NCBI GenBank assembly: GCA_021818125.1
Contig: JAKAFG010000031.1
Span: forward strand, 2,450-13,915
DNA from: Pseudomonadota bacterium
Lineage (GTDB): Bacteria; Pseudomonadota; Gammaproteobacteria; Acidithiobacillales; Acidithiobacillaceae
Direction: 5' to 3'
Length of the DNA: 11,466 nt
The first letter of the stretch is position 1; every line of letters starts with the position of its first letter. Under the pieces are notes generated by a model. It was not told the DNA's origin. It made no database searches and saw nothing but the letters and a program-made list of their open reading frames with translations. The position numbers and the translations under genes were made by a program. This document shows, one piece after another, positions 1 through 6,290 of the stretch.

Positions 1-78
1 CAGGGTGATGGCTACCCCATTGATCTCGGGCGGGTAGGTCTCCGTGACCAGGGTGATCCGCATCGCGGTTTCCGTCAT
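1..78 (-). CDS. GT4-family glycosyltransferase, N-terminal fragment
   Basis: The first 26 codons of a gene that leaves the window at position 1. After a short MTETAM lead the protein reads RITLVTETYPPEINGVA, the usual N-terminal strand-loop of GT-B fold, GT4-family glycosyltransferases (the MgtA/PimB/SqdX type), where it forms the start of the acceptor-side domain. The ATG at 76-78 overlaps the stop of the upstream psiE-like gene in an ATGA, so the two are probably translationally coupled and share the Pho-box promoter near 900. An in-frame ATG five codons later is an alternative start. The family transfers a sugar from a nucleotide-sugar donor to lipid or other acceptors; the acceptor cannot be told from this fragment. 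A role in making phosphorus-free glycolipids during phosphate limitation is inference from the operon only. Confidence 0.8.
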   Translation of the reverse strand, partial: MTETAMRITLVTETYPPEINGVAITL

Positions 79-554
79 GCGCCACTGGTCGCGGGCGGGA
101 ACCGGACAGCCGCGATCCGCGTGCCCACCAGGACCGCCAGCAGAACCGCCATGCTGAGCAGTTCCCGCCAGTCCATGCGGTGGCTGTACAAACCGATGAA
201 GATCTCGCGCAGCAAAAAGGTGATCCCGACATCTGCCAGCACCTGCAGGCGGATCCGGTGAAATTCCAGATAGTCGGTGAAGGTGCGAAACAACTCGATC
301 AGGATAAAGACCGACAGGACATCGATTACGAGCTCCCGGCCCAGACGTTTGGCAAGTTCATGGGAGGGGAAAGGCGTCGCCGTCGCGTTCAGAGTGGTGA
401 TCGCCGACACAAAATCGTCCACGAGACCCACGACTGCGCCCAGCAGGGTGAGCAGCATGATCAGGAGCAACGCAATGACGACCATATCCAAAACCTGCCC
501 ATACCAGCGCAAGGTGTGCCCTCTAAGCCACTGCGAGAATGGTTTCTTTCCCAT
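75..554 (-). CDS. psiE: PsiE-family phosphate-starvation-inducible membrane protein
   Basis: A 159-residue integral membrane protein of the PsiE family (phosphate-starvation-inducible E). It has a hydrophobic segment at residues 21-45, a second at 74-92, a third around 104-120 and a fourth at 130-150. The family's conserved core is visible: DVLSVFILIELFRT followed by DYLEFHRIRL, then DVGITFLLREIFIGLY. Molecular function is not established for the family; in E. coli psiE is induced by phosphate starvation. It is the second gene of a three-gene operon: 27 nt after the DUF2934 gene and overlapping the glycosyltransferase start by 4 nt. No strong Shine-Dalgarno precedes the ATG at 554, so translation may depend on coupling to the gene in front. 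The Pho box at 895-912 supports phosphate control here too. Confidence 0.88.
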   Translation of the reverse strand: MGKKPFSQWLRGHTLRWYGQVLDMVVIALLLIMLLTLLGAVVGLVDDFVSAITTLNATATPFPSHELAKRLGRELVIDVLSVFILIELFRTFTDYLEFHRIRLQVLADVGITFLLREIFIGLYSHRMDWRELLSMAVLLAVLVGTRIAAVRFPPATSGA

Positions 555-581
555 GGACGGGCGCGATTGAGCGTTACCGCC

Positions 582-827
582 CTACTGCTCTGCTGTAAGC
601 CCTTCCCGGTCTATGTCCTGTTCGGCGGCGAACCAACAGGCTTCCGCCTGGTCGGCCGGAAATCCTTTCTGTTCCGCCAGAAAATAGGCGGCCTCGGCAA
701 TCCGGTGATGCCGTAGCTCAGGGTCACTCACCATCGGTGCTGCTACGGAAGCAGGCGTTTCGGTGAGCGGGACGGGACTGAACGGGACTTGTTCATGGGC
801 ATCCGGTGTTTCGTGTATGGAGGTCAT
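582..827 (-). CDS. Small DUF2934 domain protein
   Basis: An 81-residue protein. Residues 1-37 are Pro/Thr/Ser-rich and probably disordered; residues 41-75 (RIAEAAYFLAEQKGF, then ACWFAAEQDI) fit the DUF2934 pattern of an Ala/Tyr helix, a Gly-containing turn and a W-x-x-AE helix. The biochemical role of DUF2934 is unknown. The ATG at 825-827 is preceded by AGGAG with 6 nt spacing; the overlapping ATG four bases upstream reads only two codons and is not the start. It is the first gene behind the Pho-box promoter at 879-912, giving a leader of about 45 nt, and it is followed by psiE and the glycosyltransferase. The tail is acidic and there is no membrane segment, so it is probably cytoplasmic. 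Confidence 0.8.
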   Translation of the reverse strand: MTSIHETPDAHEQVPFSPVPLTETPASVAAPMVSDPELRHHRIAEAAYFLAEQKGFPADQAEACWFAAEQDIDREGLTAEQ

Positions 828-878
828 GGCATTCTCCTGAATATTCGTGGAATGGGCGACACCAAAGTATCATCGTGA

Positions 879-912
879 ATCATACGGGATGAATGTGACA
901 GTAATGTGAACG
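879..912 (-). promoter_or_regulatory. Pho-box promoter of the DUF2934-psiE-glycosyltransferase operon
   Basis: On the minus strand the 18-mer CGTTCACATTACTGTCAC (912-895) matches 14 of 18 positions of the Pho-box consensus (two CTGTCAT-like halves separated by 4 nt), with a perfect downstream half. Exactly 10 nt later lies a -10 hexamer, TATGAT (884-879). In Pho promoters the box takes the place of the -35 element, and this spacing is the one expected. Transcription would start near 872. Confidence 0.72.
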
Positions 913-956
913 TTCGCTGAAATACCTAAACCTACGCATAGGCATGAGCTATCCAG

Positions 957-977
957 AAAAACCGGGCTGAATGACCC
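957..977 (-). terminator. Possible weak intrinsic terminator after phoU
   Basis: Reading the minus strand, GGGT (977-974) can pair with GCCC (967-964) across a 6-nt loop, and after two G's a run of five T's follows (961-957). It lies about 70 nt past the phoU stop and just ahead of the next operon's Pho box. The stem is only four pairs including one wobble, so this is tentative. Confidence 0.35.
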
Positions 978-1001
978 ACTTCGGTGTGTCATCAACAGTG
1001 G

Positions 1002-1039
1002 CCAGATCGGTCTCCATGGACAATGGAGAAACCGATTGG
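1002..1039. repeat. Long imperfect inverted repeat downstream of phoU
   Basis: The arms 1002-1017 (CCAGATCGGTCTCCAT) and 1023-1039 (ATGGAGAAACCGATTGG) are reverse complements apart from one extra base on each side, around a 5-nt loop. The transcript of either strand would fold into a stem of about 15 pairs only 8 nt past the phoU stop. No T-run follows on either strand, so it is not a standard rho-independent terminator; protection of the pst mRNA 3' end is one possibility. Confidence 0.6.
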
Positions 1040-1047
1040 TCCATTTA

Positions 1048-1767
1048 TCACTCCCTTTGCAGCGATTCAGCGACTTGCTCGATGGGCAAGTGTCGGACAT
1101 TTTTACCTTTCGCCAGATAAATCACATGGTCGCAAATGTTGCGCGCATGGTCGCCAATGCGCTCGATAGCCTTGGCGATGAACAGCACGTCAATGGCCTG
1201 CGTGATGATGCGTGGATCCTCCAGCATATAGGTAATCAACCGGCGCATGGCAGAGCGATATTCCTGGTTGAGCATTTCGTCGCCCTTGGCCACTTCGATA
1301 GCCGCCTCCGCATCGGCCCGCGCCAGGGCGTCCATGGCCCGGCGCAGCATGTCGAGGGCATACTTGGCCATACTGTCGATGTCGCGCAACAGGGCGGGGC
1401 TCGCACTGCGTAGCCCGTCGTGGACCATCGCCAGCGCCATGTCCGCAATCTTCGCGGCCTTGTCCCCCATACGTTCCAGATCGGCAACGGTCTTGATGAT
1501 GGTCATGACTAAACGCAGATCACCCGCAGCAGGCTGCTGGCGCGCGATGATGCCGATGCACTCCTCCTCGATATGCACTTCATAATTATTGACTTCATAA
1601 TCACGGGAAATAATTTCCCTGGCCAGGGCGCTGTCTCCTGTTTGCAGCGCCTGGATGGCGTTGGCGATTTGTTCTTCTACCAAGTTGCCCATAGCCAAAA
1701 CCATAGCGCGAATTTCCTGAAGTTCTTCATCGAAACGATGTGAGATATGCGGATCAACTTCTGCCAT
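1048..1767 (-). CDS. phoU: Phosphate signalling protein PhoU
   Basis: A 239-residue cytoplasmic, all-helical protein, the normal PhoU length, built of two similar three-helix halves. Each half carries the family's metal-binding E-x-x-x-D motif: ERMGDKAAKIA in the first and ERIGDHARNI in the second. PhoU connects the Pst transporter to the PhoR/PhoB two-component system and keeps the Pho regulon off when phosphate is plentiful. It is the last gene of the pst operon. The ATG at 1767 has AAGGAG spaced 7 nt away, and this Shine-Dalgarno overlaps the pstB stop codon, so translation is probably coupled. The gap to pstB is 11 nt. Both motifs are intact, so the protein is expected to be functional. 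Confidence 0.96.
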   Translation of the reverse strand: MAEVDPHISHRFDEELQEIRAMVLAMGNLVEEQIANAIQALQTGDSALAREIISRDYEVNNYEVHIEEECIGIIARQQPAAGDLRLVMTIIKTVADLERMGDKAAKIADMALAMVHDGLRSASPALLRDIDSMAKYALDMLRRAMDALARADAEAAIEVAKGDEMLNQEYRSAMRRLITYMLEDPRIITQAIDVLFIAKAIERIGDHARNICDHVIYLAKGKNVRHLPIEQVAESLQRE

Positions 1768-1778
1768 TTTCAGTCTCC

Positions 1779-2552
1779 TTAGCCGAAACGACCGGTGATA
1801 TAATCTTCCGTCTGCTTCTTGCCGGGATTGGTAAAAAGCTGGTTGGTATGCCCAAATTCTACCATCTCTCCCAGATACATAAAGGCGGTATAGTCCGAGA
1901 CCCGCGCCGCCTGCTGCATGTTGTGCGTGACGATCACGATGGTAAATTGGTCACGGAGTTCGTTGACCAGCTCCTCGATCTTGAGTGTGGCAATAGGGTC
2001 CAGCGCCGAAGTTGGCTCATCCAGAAGGATCACCTCGGGTTTGACCGCCACCGCACGGGCGATGCAAAGGCGCTGTTGCTGCCCACCGGAAAGACCCAGA
2101 CCGCTGCCCTTGAGATTGTCTTTGACTTCATCCCAGAGTGCGGCCTGGCGCAAGGACTGCTCCACCCGCTCATCCATCTGTGTTCTGCGCAGGGGCTCGT
2201 GTCGCCGCACACCGAAAGCTATATTGTCGTAAATGGACATGGGAAAGGGCGTGGGCGCCTGGAACACCATACCCACCCGCGCCCGCAGGCGATTCAAATC
2301 CATTTGTGTCGATAGGATATTTTCGTTATCCAGCAGCACGTCACCGCTAGCCCGTTGTCCCGGATAAAGGGAATACATGCGATTGAATACGCGCAATAGC
2401 GTGGTCTTACCGCAGCCCGAAGGGCCAATAAACGCGGTTATCTGGCGCTCCGGGATATCCAGACGGATATCCTTCAGGGCCTGATTATCCCCATAAAAAA
2501 AATCCAGATTACGAACGCTGATTTTTGCAGCGCTTATTGGTAATGCAGACAT
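1779..2552 (-). CDS. pstB: Phosphate ABC transporter ATP-binding protein PstB
   Basis: A 257-residue ABC ATPase that powers phosphate uptake through PstCA at the cytoplasmic face of the inner membrane. All nucleotide-binding elements are present: Walker A GPSGCGKTT at residues 43-51, the Q-loop in VGMVFQAPTPFPMSIYDN (the TPFPMSIYDN stretch is typical of PstB), the signature LSGGQQQRLCIARA, Walker B VILLDEPTSALD, and the switch histidine in IVTHNM. Length is normal. The ATG at 2552 is preceded by GAGGAG (9 nt spacing) that lies within the end of pstA; the two genes are 4 nt apart. It also takes part in phosphate sensing together with PhoU. Confidence 0.97.
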   Translation of the reverse strand: MSALPISAAKISVRNLDFFYGDNQALKDIRLDIPERQITAFIGPSGCGKTTLLRVFNRMYSLYPGQRASGDVLLDNENILSTQMDLNRLRARVGMVFQAPTPFPMSIYDNIAFGVRRHEPLRRTQMDERVEQSLRQAALWDEVKDNLKGSGLGLSGGQQQRLCIARAVAVKPEVILLDEPTSALDPIATLKIEELVNELRDQFTIVIVTHNMQQAARVSDYTAFMYLGEMVEFGHTNQLFTNPGKKQTEDYITGRFG

Positions 2553-2556
2553 AAGA

Positions 2557-3408
2557 TTAGGCTCCTCGCTTGATTATTCCCTTGATGATCAGACGGGATA
2601 CGACGCTAAGCGTAAGGACGGCGAGGGTTGCAATCAGGGCGCCAGCCCAGCCCATGGCCTGCCAGTTTTGATAGGGGCTCATGGCAAACTGAAAGATCAC
2701 GACAGGTAAATTGGCGATCGGCCGGTCTAACGAGGTGCTGTAAAACTGATTGTTTAGGGCAGTAAAGAGCAACGGGGCGGTTTCTCCACTGATTCTGGCC
2801 GTGGCCAACAGGACGCCGGTGAGAATCCCGGCGCCTGCGGCACGCCAGGTGATTTGGGTGATCAGACGCCAATAGGGCACGCCTAGGGCGATCGCCGCTT
2901 CCCGCAAGGTCGCGGGCACCAGTTGCAGCATTTCATCAGTGGTGCGCACTACCACAGGGATCATGATGAGGGCTAGGGCAATGGCTCCGGAAATAGCGGA
3001 GAACTGCCCAAGCGGATGAACAATAATCGCATACACAAAAAGACCGATCACAATAGAAGGAGCGCTCAGCAGAATGTCATTGAAGAAGCGCACAACAAAA
3101 CCGAGACGCCGCTGCACCGCGAATTCTCCGAGCCAAGTGCCAGCCAGAATGCCCAGAGGGGCGCCGATGAATACCGCGAGGCCAATCAGAATCAGGCTGC
3201 CCACAAAAGCATTCTTCAGGCCGCCACTATCGACACCTGGAGGCGGGGTGTTCTCCGTGAATAGTGCCGGATGCAGGGCAGAAAACCCATAGCTCAGGGT
3301 GGTCCAGAGAATCCACACCAGCCAGAAAAGGCCGAAGAGCGTGGCCAGTGTGGCCATGCTCAAATTGAATATATTCCAAAAGCGGCGACGCTGATAAAGG
3401 CTGATCAC
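2557..3408 (-). CDS. pstA: Phosphate ABC transporter permease PstA
   Basis: A 283-residue inner-membrane permease with about six hydrophobic segments and the binding-protein-dependent transport fold. The cytoplasmic coupling (EAA) loop reads EAAIALGVPYWRLITQITW, and the Arg/Glu pair typical of Pst permeases is seen in ARISGETAPLL. It pairs with PstC to form the phosphate channel driven by PstB. The start is a GTG at 3406-3408 that overlaps the pstC stop as GTGA; AGGAGG lies six bases upstream, so the GTG is well supported. The arrangement implies translational coupling to pstC. Confidence 0.95.
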   Translation of the reverse strand: MISLYQRRRFWNIFNLSMATLATLFGLFWLVWILWTTLSYGFSALHPALFTENTPPPGVDSGGLKNAFVGSLILIGLAVFIGAPLGILAGTWLGEFAVQRRLGFVVRFFNDILLSAPSIVIGLFVYAIIVHPLGQFSAISGAIALALIMIPVVVRTTDEMLQLVPATLREAAIALGVPYWRLITQITWRAAGAGILTGVLLATARISGETAPLLFTALNNQFYSTSLDRPIANLPVVIFQFAMSPYQNWQAMGWAGALIATLAVLTLSVVSRLIIKGIIKRGA

Positions 3409-4409
3409 AACACGCCTCCTCCGATCCGTTTTTCCATGCGCCAGAGCAGCAGCTTGGCCAGTACCAGTACCAGAAAGCTGACCACGAAAAGGATGAAGCC
3501 CAGTGCCAGCAGGGAGGATTTGTAGAGGTGGGTGGTCGCTTCGGTAAATTCATTGGCCAGGACTGCAGCAATGGAATTGCCGGGCATCAGCAGGGAGGCG
3601 CTGAGAATGTCGGTATTGCCGATGACGAAGGTCACCGCCATGGTCTCTCCCAGTGCCCGACCGAGGCCCAGAAAGATGCCACCGACTACGGCGGAGCGCG
3701 TGAAAGGCAATATCACATGGCGCATGACTTCCCAGGTAGTGCCACCCAGGGCGTAGGCCGACTCCTTGAGGACGATCGGCGTACTCAGGAACACGTCACG
3801 CATGATGGCCGAAATGAAAGGGATGATCATAATGCCCAGGACGATGCCTGTTGCGAGCATGCCGATCCCCATGGGCGGACCCTGAAAGAGCCGGCCGATG
3901 CCGGGAATCTTGCCGAGATGGTCGTTGATCCACGGCTCCAAGTTGCCGAAGACCGGGGCAAAGACCAAAAGCCCCCACATGCCGAAAATGATGCTGGGGA
4001 TGCCCGCCAGCAACTCGATGGCACTGGAAATGGGTTGACGCAGCCAGTGGGGGGCCAGTTCGGAGATGAAAAAGGCAATGCCGAAACTGACGGGTACAGC
4101 CATGAGCATGGCCAGCAATGAACTCACCAGTGTTCCAAAAATGAATATCAGGGCCCCGTACTGGTTGGTGACGGGGTTCCAGGAGGTGCTCCACAAAAAA
4201 CCGAAGCCGAAGGTGCGAAAGGCATCCCAGCCCTCGCGCCAGAGGGCCACACCAATGGCGATCAGCACGAGCAGCAGGAAGAGCGCCGTGAATCCGGTGA
4301 GTCCGCGAAAAAAAAGATCCCCCCAGGCGCGCCTGGGCATAACCTGGGAGGGAATTGGTGCGGCGGGGGCCGCAGTGCCCCCTCCTTCCATTGCTCTATC
4401 TTCACTCAT
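3405..4409 (-). CDS. pstC: Phosphate ABC transporter permease PstC
   Basis: A 334-residue inner-membrane permease, partner of PstA. The first 30 residues form a Gly/Ala/Pro-rich cytoplasmic tail, followed by a strong membrane segment (LTGFTALFLLLVLIAIGVAL) and five more. The EAA-type loop is at SAYALGGTTWEVMRHVILPF, and the conserved charged pair is in GRALGETMAV. I chose the ATG at 4407-4409 (MSEDRAMEG) because it has GGAG eight bases upstream; the frame is open back to a TTG at 4436, but that codon lacks such a site and would overlap the pstS stop. The gap to pstS is 23 nt and contains a small hairpin, described separately. Confidence 0.93.
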   Translation of the reverse strand: MSEDRAMEGGGTAAPAAPIPSQVMPRRAWGDLFFRGLTGFTALFLLLVLIAIGVALWREGWDAFRTFGFGFLWSTSWNPVTNQYGALIFIFGTLVSSLLAMLMAVPVSFGIAFFISELAPHWLRQPISSAIELLAGIPSIIFGMWGLLVFAPVFGNLEPWINDHLGKIPGIGRLFQGPPMGIGMLATGIVLGIMIIPFISAIMRDVFLSTPIVLKESAYALGGTTWEVMRHVILPFTRSAVVGGIFLGLGRALGETMAVTFVIGNTDILSASLLMPGNSIAAVLANEFTEATTHLYKSSLLALGFILFVVSFLVLVLAKLLLWRMEKRIGGGVL

Positions 4410-4417
4410 TACACACG

Positions 4418-4435
4418 CTCCTAAGGAGGTGATCA
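4418..4435 (-). promoter_or_regulatory. Hairpin covering the pstC Shine-Dalgarno
   Basis: On the minus strand the pstS stop is followed by TGATCACCTCCTTAGGAG. CTCC and GGAG are complementary around a TTA loop, so the pstC ribosome-binding GGAG can be hidden in a small stem. GATCACCTCCTTA also equals the 3' end of E. coli-type 16S rRNA. Ribosomes ending at pstS would melt the stem, which would couple pstC translation to pstS. The stem is only four pairs. Confidence 0.4.
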
Positions 4436-5452
4436 AATGCCCAGCTTTTCCTTCCAGTATGCCTTGATGGCCGTTACCGCATTTTCCGGAAGCGGGCCAT
4501 AACCGATGGATTCGGCCAGTTGTTGACCATGTTCAAAGCCCCAATTGAAGAACGTGGTCACTTCCGTGTTGGTTTCCTTGGGAGCATTCACCCGCAGGAT
4601 CTCCCAGGTGCAGCCCGAGATGGGCCAGCTGGTGGCGCCGGGCTGATCCGTCAGGATGACATAAAAATCCTTGGCCGTGACAAAGTTCACATGGGATGCC
4701 GCAGCCTGGAAACCTTTCAGACTTGGACTGAGCAACTTGCCCTCGCGGTTGAACATGCGCGCATAGTTCATGTGGTTTTCGAGAATGTAGGCATACTCCA
4801 CATAGCCAATGGAACCGCGGATACGCTGCACATAGGCGGCCACGCCCGCGTTACCCTTGCCACCCACGCCCGTCGGCCAGGCGATGGAGGTATTGGCGCC
4901 CACCTTCTCGGCCCAGGTTTTGTTGATCTTGGACAGGTAATTTGCGAAAGTGAAGGTGGTACCGGAACCATCGGAACGGTGAACCACGGTGATGGCCATG
5001 TCTGGCAACTTCAGCCCTTTGTTCAGCGCCTGAATGGCTGGATCATTCCATTTCTTGATTTCACCCAGATAGATCCTGGCCACCACGGGGCCGCTCAGGA
5101 TCAGTTGTCCTGGCTTGATTCCAGGCAGATTGACGACTAGGTCTTCGCCGGCAATGGCAGTGGGGAACTGGATCAGGTGATCCGCGTGCAGTTCTTCCGG
5201 TTTGAGTGGCATGTCACTGGCGCCGAAGGCTACGGTGCCGCTCTTGATCTGGGCAATGCCGCCGCCGGAGCCGATGGCTTGATAGTTGATCTGCGCGCCC
5301 GTTTCCTTGGCGTAGGTGGCGGCCCACTTGGAGATCAACGGATAGACCCAGGTGCTGCCGGCCCCGGTGATGGTGGTTCCGGCCAAGGCGAAGGGGCTGA
5401 TGGTCAGCGCCACAGCAGCAATGAGTAATTGACTGGTTTTGCGAATTTGCAT
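4433..5452 (-). CDS. pstS: Periplasmic phosphate-binding protein PstS
   Basis: A 339-residue precursor. Residues 1-24 (MQIRKTSQLLIAAVALTISP then FALA) form a standard Sec signal peptide with cleavage after Ala24, so the mature protein is periplasmic. Phosphate-pocket motifs are present: GAGSTWVYPL near the mature N-terminus, AIGSGGGI, FGASDMPL, HRSDGSGTTF and GVGGKGNAGV, followed by GSIGYVEYAY. It captures phosphate and hands it to PstCA. The ATG at 5450-5452 has GGAG eight bases upstream and lies about 55 nt after the predicted transcription start. The frame stays open for 62 codons more, back to 5638, but that stretch runs through the Pho box and -10 and would bury the signal peptide, so the longer start is rejected. 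First gene of pstSCAB-phoU. Confidence 0.96.
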   Translation of the reverse strand: MQIRKTSQLLIAAVALTISPFALAGTTITGAGSTWVYPLISKWAATYAKETGAQINYQAIGSGGGIAQIKSGTVAFGASDMPLKPEELHADHLIQFPTAIAGEDLVVNLPGIKPGQLILSGPVVARIYLGEIKKWNDPAIQALNKGLKLPDMAITVVHRSDGSGTTFTFANYLSKINKTWAEKVGANTSIAWPTGVGGKGNAGVAAYVQRIRGSIGYVEYAYILENHMNYARMFNREGKLLSPSLKGFQAAASHVNFVTAKDFYVILTDQPGATSWPISGCTWEILRVNAPKETNTEVTTFFNWGFEHGQQLAESIGYGPLPENAVTAIKAYWKEKLGI

Positions 5453-5513
5453 TTGATGTTCTCCTTCAGCGATAAGGGCGAATTCTACCGATGACAAATC
5501 AGACGGCGCCGTT

Positions 5514-5547
5514 AGTATATCTGCCAATTGTGACATTTTGATGACAG
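5514..5547 (-). promoter_or_regulatory. Pho-box promoter of pstSCAB-phoU
   Basis: On the minus strand CTGTCATCAAAATGTCAC (5547-5530) matches the 18-bp Pho-box consensus at 16 positions. Ten nt later lies the -10 hexamer TATACT (5519-5514), predicting a start near 5507. It is the best Pho box of the window and sits where the pst promoter should be. Confidence 0.88.
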
Positions 5548-5736
5548 TAAGCGCTGCCCACAACCTCTTATTCATAATCATTTGTTTTTCATACAAAAAG
5601 ACATAACACCTCCGGTGCAGGACAATGAACGGGGACAAGGTAGGATGCGCACTGCTTTAGTACCCATAGATAAACATGACGCGGTTGTAGAGCATCAACC
5701 AAGGCATTGGCACATTGACTACCTCACTCATCGTCG

Positions 5737-5770
5737 ATTATACAAGACGATTGTGACAGTTTGATGAACC
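5737..5770 (-). promoter_or_regulatory. Second Pho-type promoter upstream of pstS
   Basis: On the minus strand GGTTCATCAAACTGTCAC (5770-5753) matches 14 of 18 Pho-box positions with a perfect downstream half, and 10 nt later there is a consensus -10 box TATAAT (5742-5737). Transcription would start near 5730, about 280 nt ahead of pstS. No recognised gene lies between; the transcript could run into pstS or be a short RNA. A 24-codon frame (5731-5657) has its ATG at or beside the predicted start point. Confidence 0.65.
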
Positions 5771-5830
5771 TACCCAACCAGTCCTTGGCACACCGATTCA
5801 CCTCGAAAAATTGTAGATTGGCTCAGCGCG

Positions 5831-5861
5831 AGGGGGTGTAAGAATTTTTGTGTAAATGGCC
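5831..5861. mobile_element. Possible terminal repeat of an IS256-family element (remnant)
   Basis: The stretch GGGGGTGTAAGAATTTTTGT, continuing GTAAATGG, resembles the terminal inverted repeats of IS256-family insertion sequences (a G-run, TGTAAG, a T-run, TGTGTAA). I could not find a matching inverted copy elsewhere in the window, nor a recognisable transposase beside it, so at most one end of a decayed element remains. The assignment rests on remembered family appearance, not on a search. Confidence 0.4.
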
Positions 5862-6228
5862 ATTTGGCAGGAAACTGCCGTCCTGTGAGGAAGGAGTTGT
5901 AAATGACTATTAGTAGGGCGTCTTATATGGATGCCTCCATGTGTGCAAGCCGACTTTCGATCATTGGCGCTTAAGGTCGAGTTACAGCCTTATATCCGGC
6001 CTGTTGCGCAGATTACCTTTGCTGGCCTTGATGAAATCCGCTGGAAGGGGCCTCATCTCGAAATCGTCCTTCCTCAAGCACCACCGCTGCCTTGATGATC
6101 TGGATCCCCAGCGCGTCCTCGCACATTTTCCCCTCCAGCTAGGACAGGGGCGCGTCACCACGCTTCTCTCTCGCTAGCAACTCCCAGAAGGGACTGCCTC
6201 CCCGGACATGAACCGATACAGAGCGCAC
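5862..6228. other. Gene-poor stretch between porin and pst promoters
   Basis: No gene is recognised. The visible items are: a perfect 5-bp hairpin with a GAAA tetraloop at 5866-5879 (GGCAG/CTGCC); AAGGAG at 5891-5896 followed by an ATG at 5903 opening a 23-codon frame (to 5974); a 54-codon frame at 5931-6095 (containing QITFAGLDEIRW) without a ribosome-binding site; and a 78-codon frame at 5941-6177. On the minus strand a frame of about 70 codons with one internal stop covers roughly 6013-6215. None matches a family I know. Short competing frames next to a possible IS end suggest decayed mobile DNA. Confidence 0.5.
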
Positions 6229-6249
6229 AAAAAAGCCAGCACGAGGCTA
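6229..6249 (-). terminator. Possible intrinsic terminator of the porin gene
   Basis: On the minus strand AGCC (6248-6245) can pair with GGCT (6238-6235 region) across a 7-nt loop, immediately followed by a run of T's (6234-6229). It lies about 42 nt after the porin stop. The stem is short, so confidence is moderate. Confidence 0.45.
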
Positions 6250-6290
6250 GCCAGACGAGGAGGAGGAAAACGTCTCTGGATATCTTTCTT

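Noticed and set aside
180..716. Plus-strand 178-codon frame opposite psiE and the DUF2934 gene
   Set aside because: It is the complement of two recognisable genes, has low-complexity charged composition and no ribosome site.
3528..4121. Plus-strand 197-codon frame opposite pstC
   Set aside because: Complementary shadow of a well-conserved permease; Asp/Gly/His-rich composition typical of antisense reading.
5453..5638. A 62-residue N-terminal extension of PstS starting at 5638
   Set aside because: It covers the Pho box and -10 of the pst promoter and would place the signal peptide inside the protein; the ATG at 5452 has a good Shine-Dalgarno.
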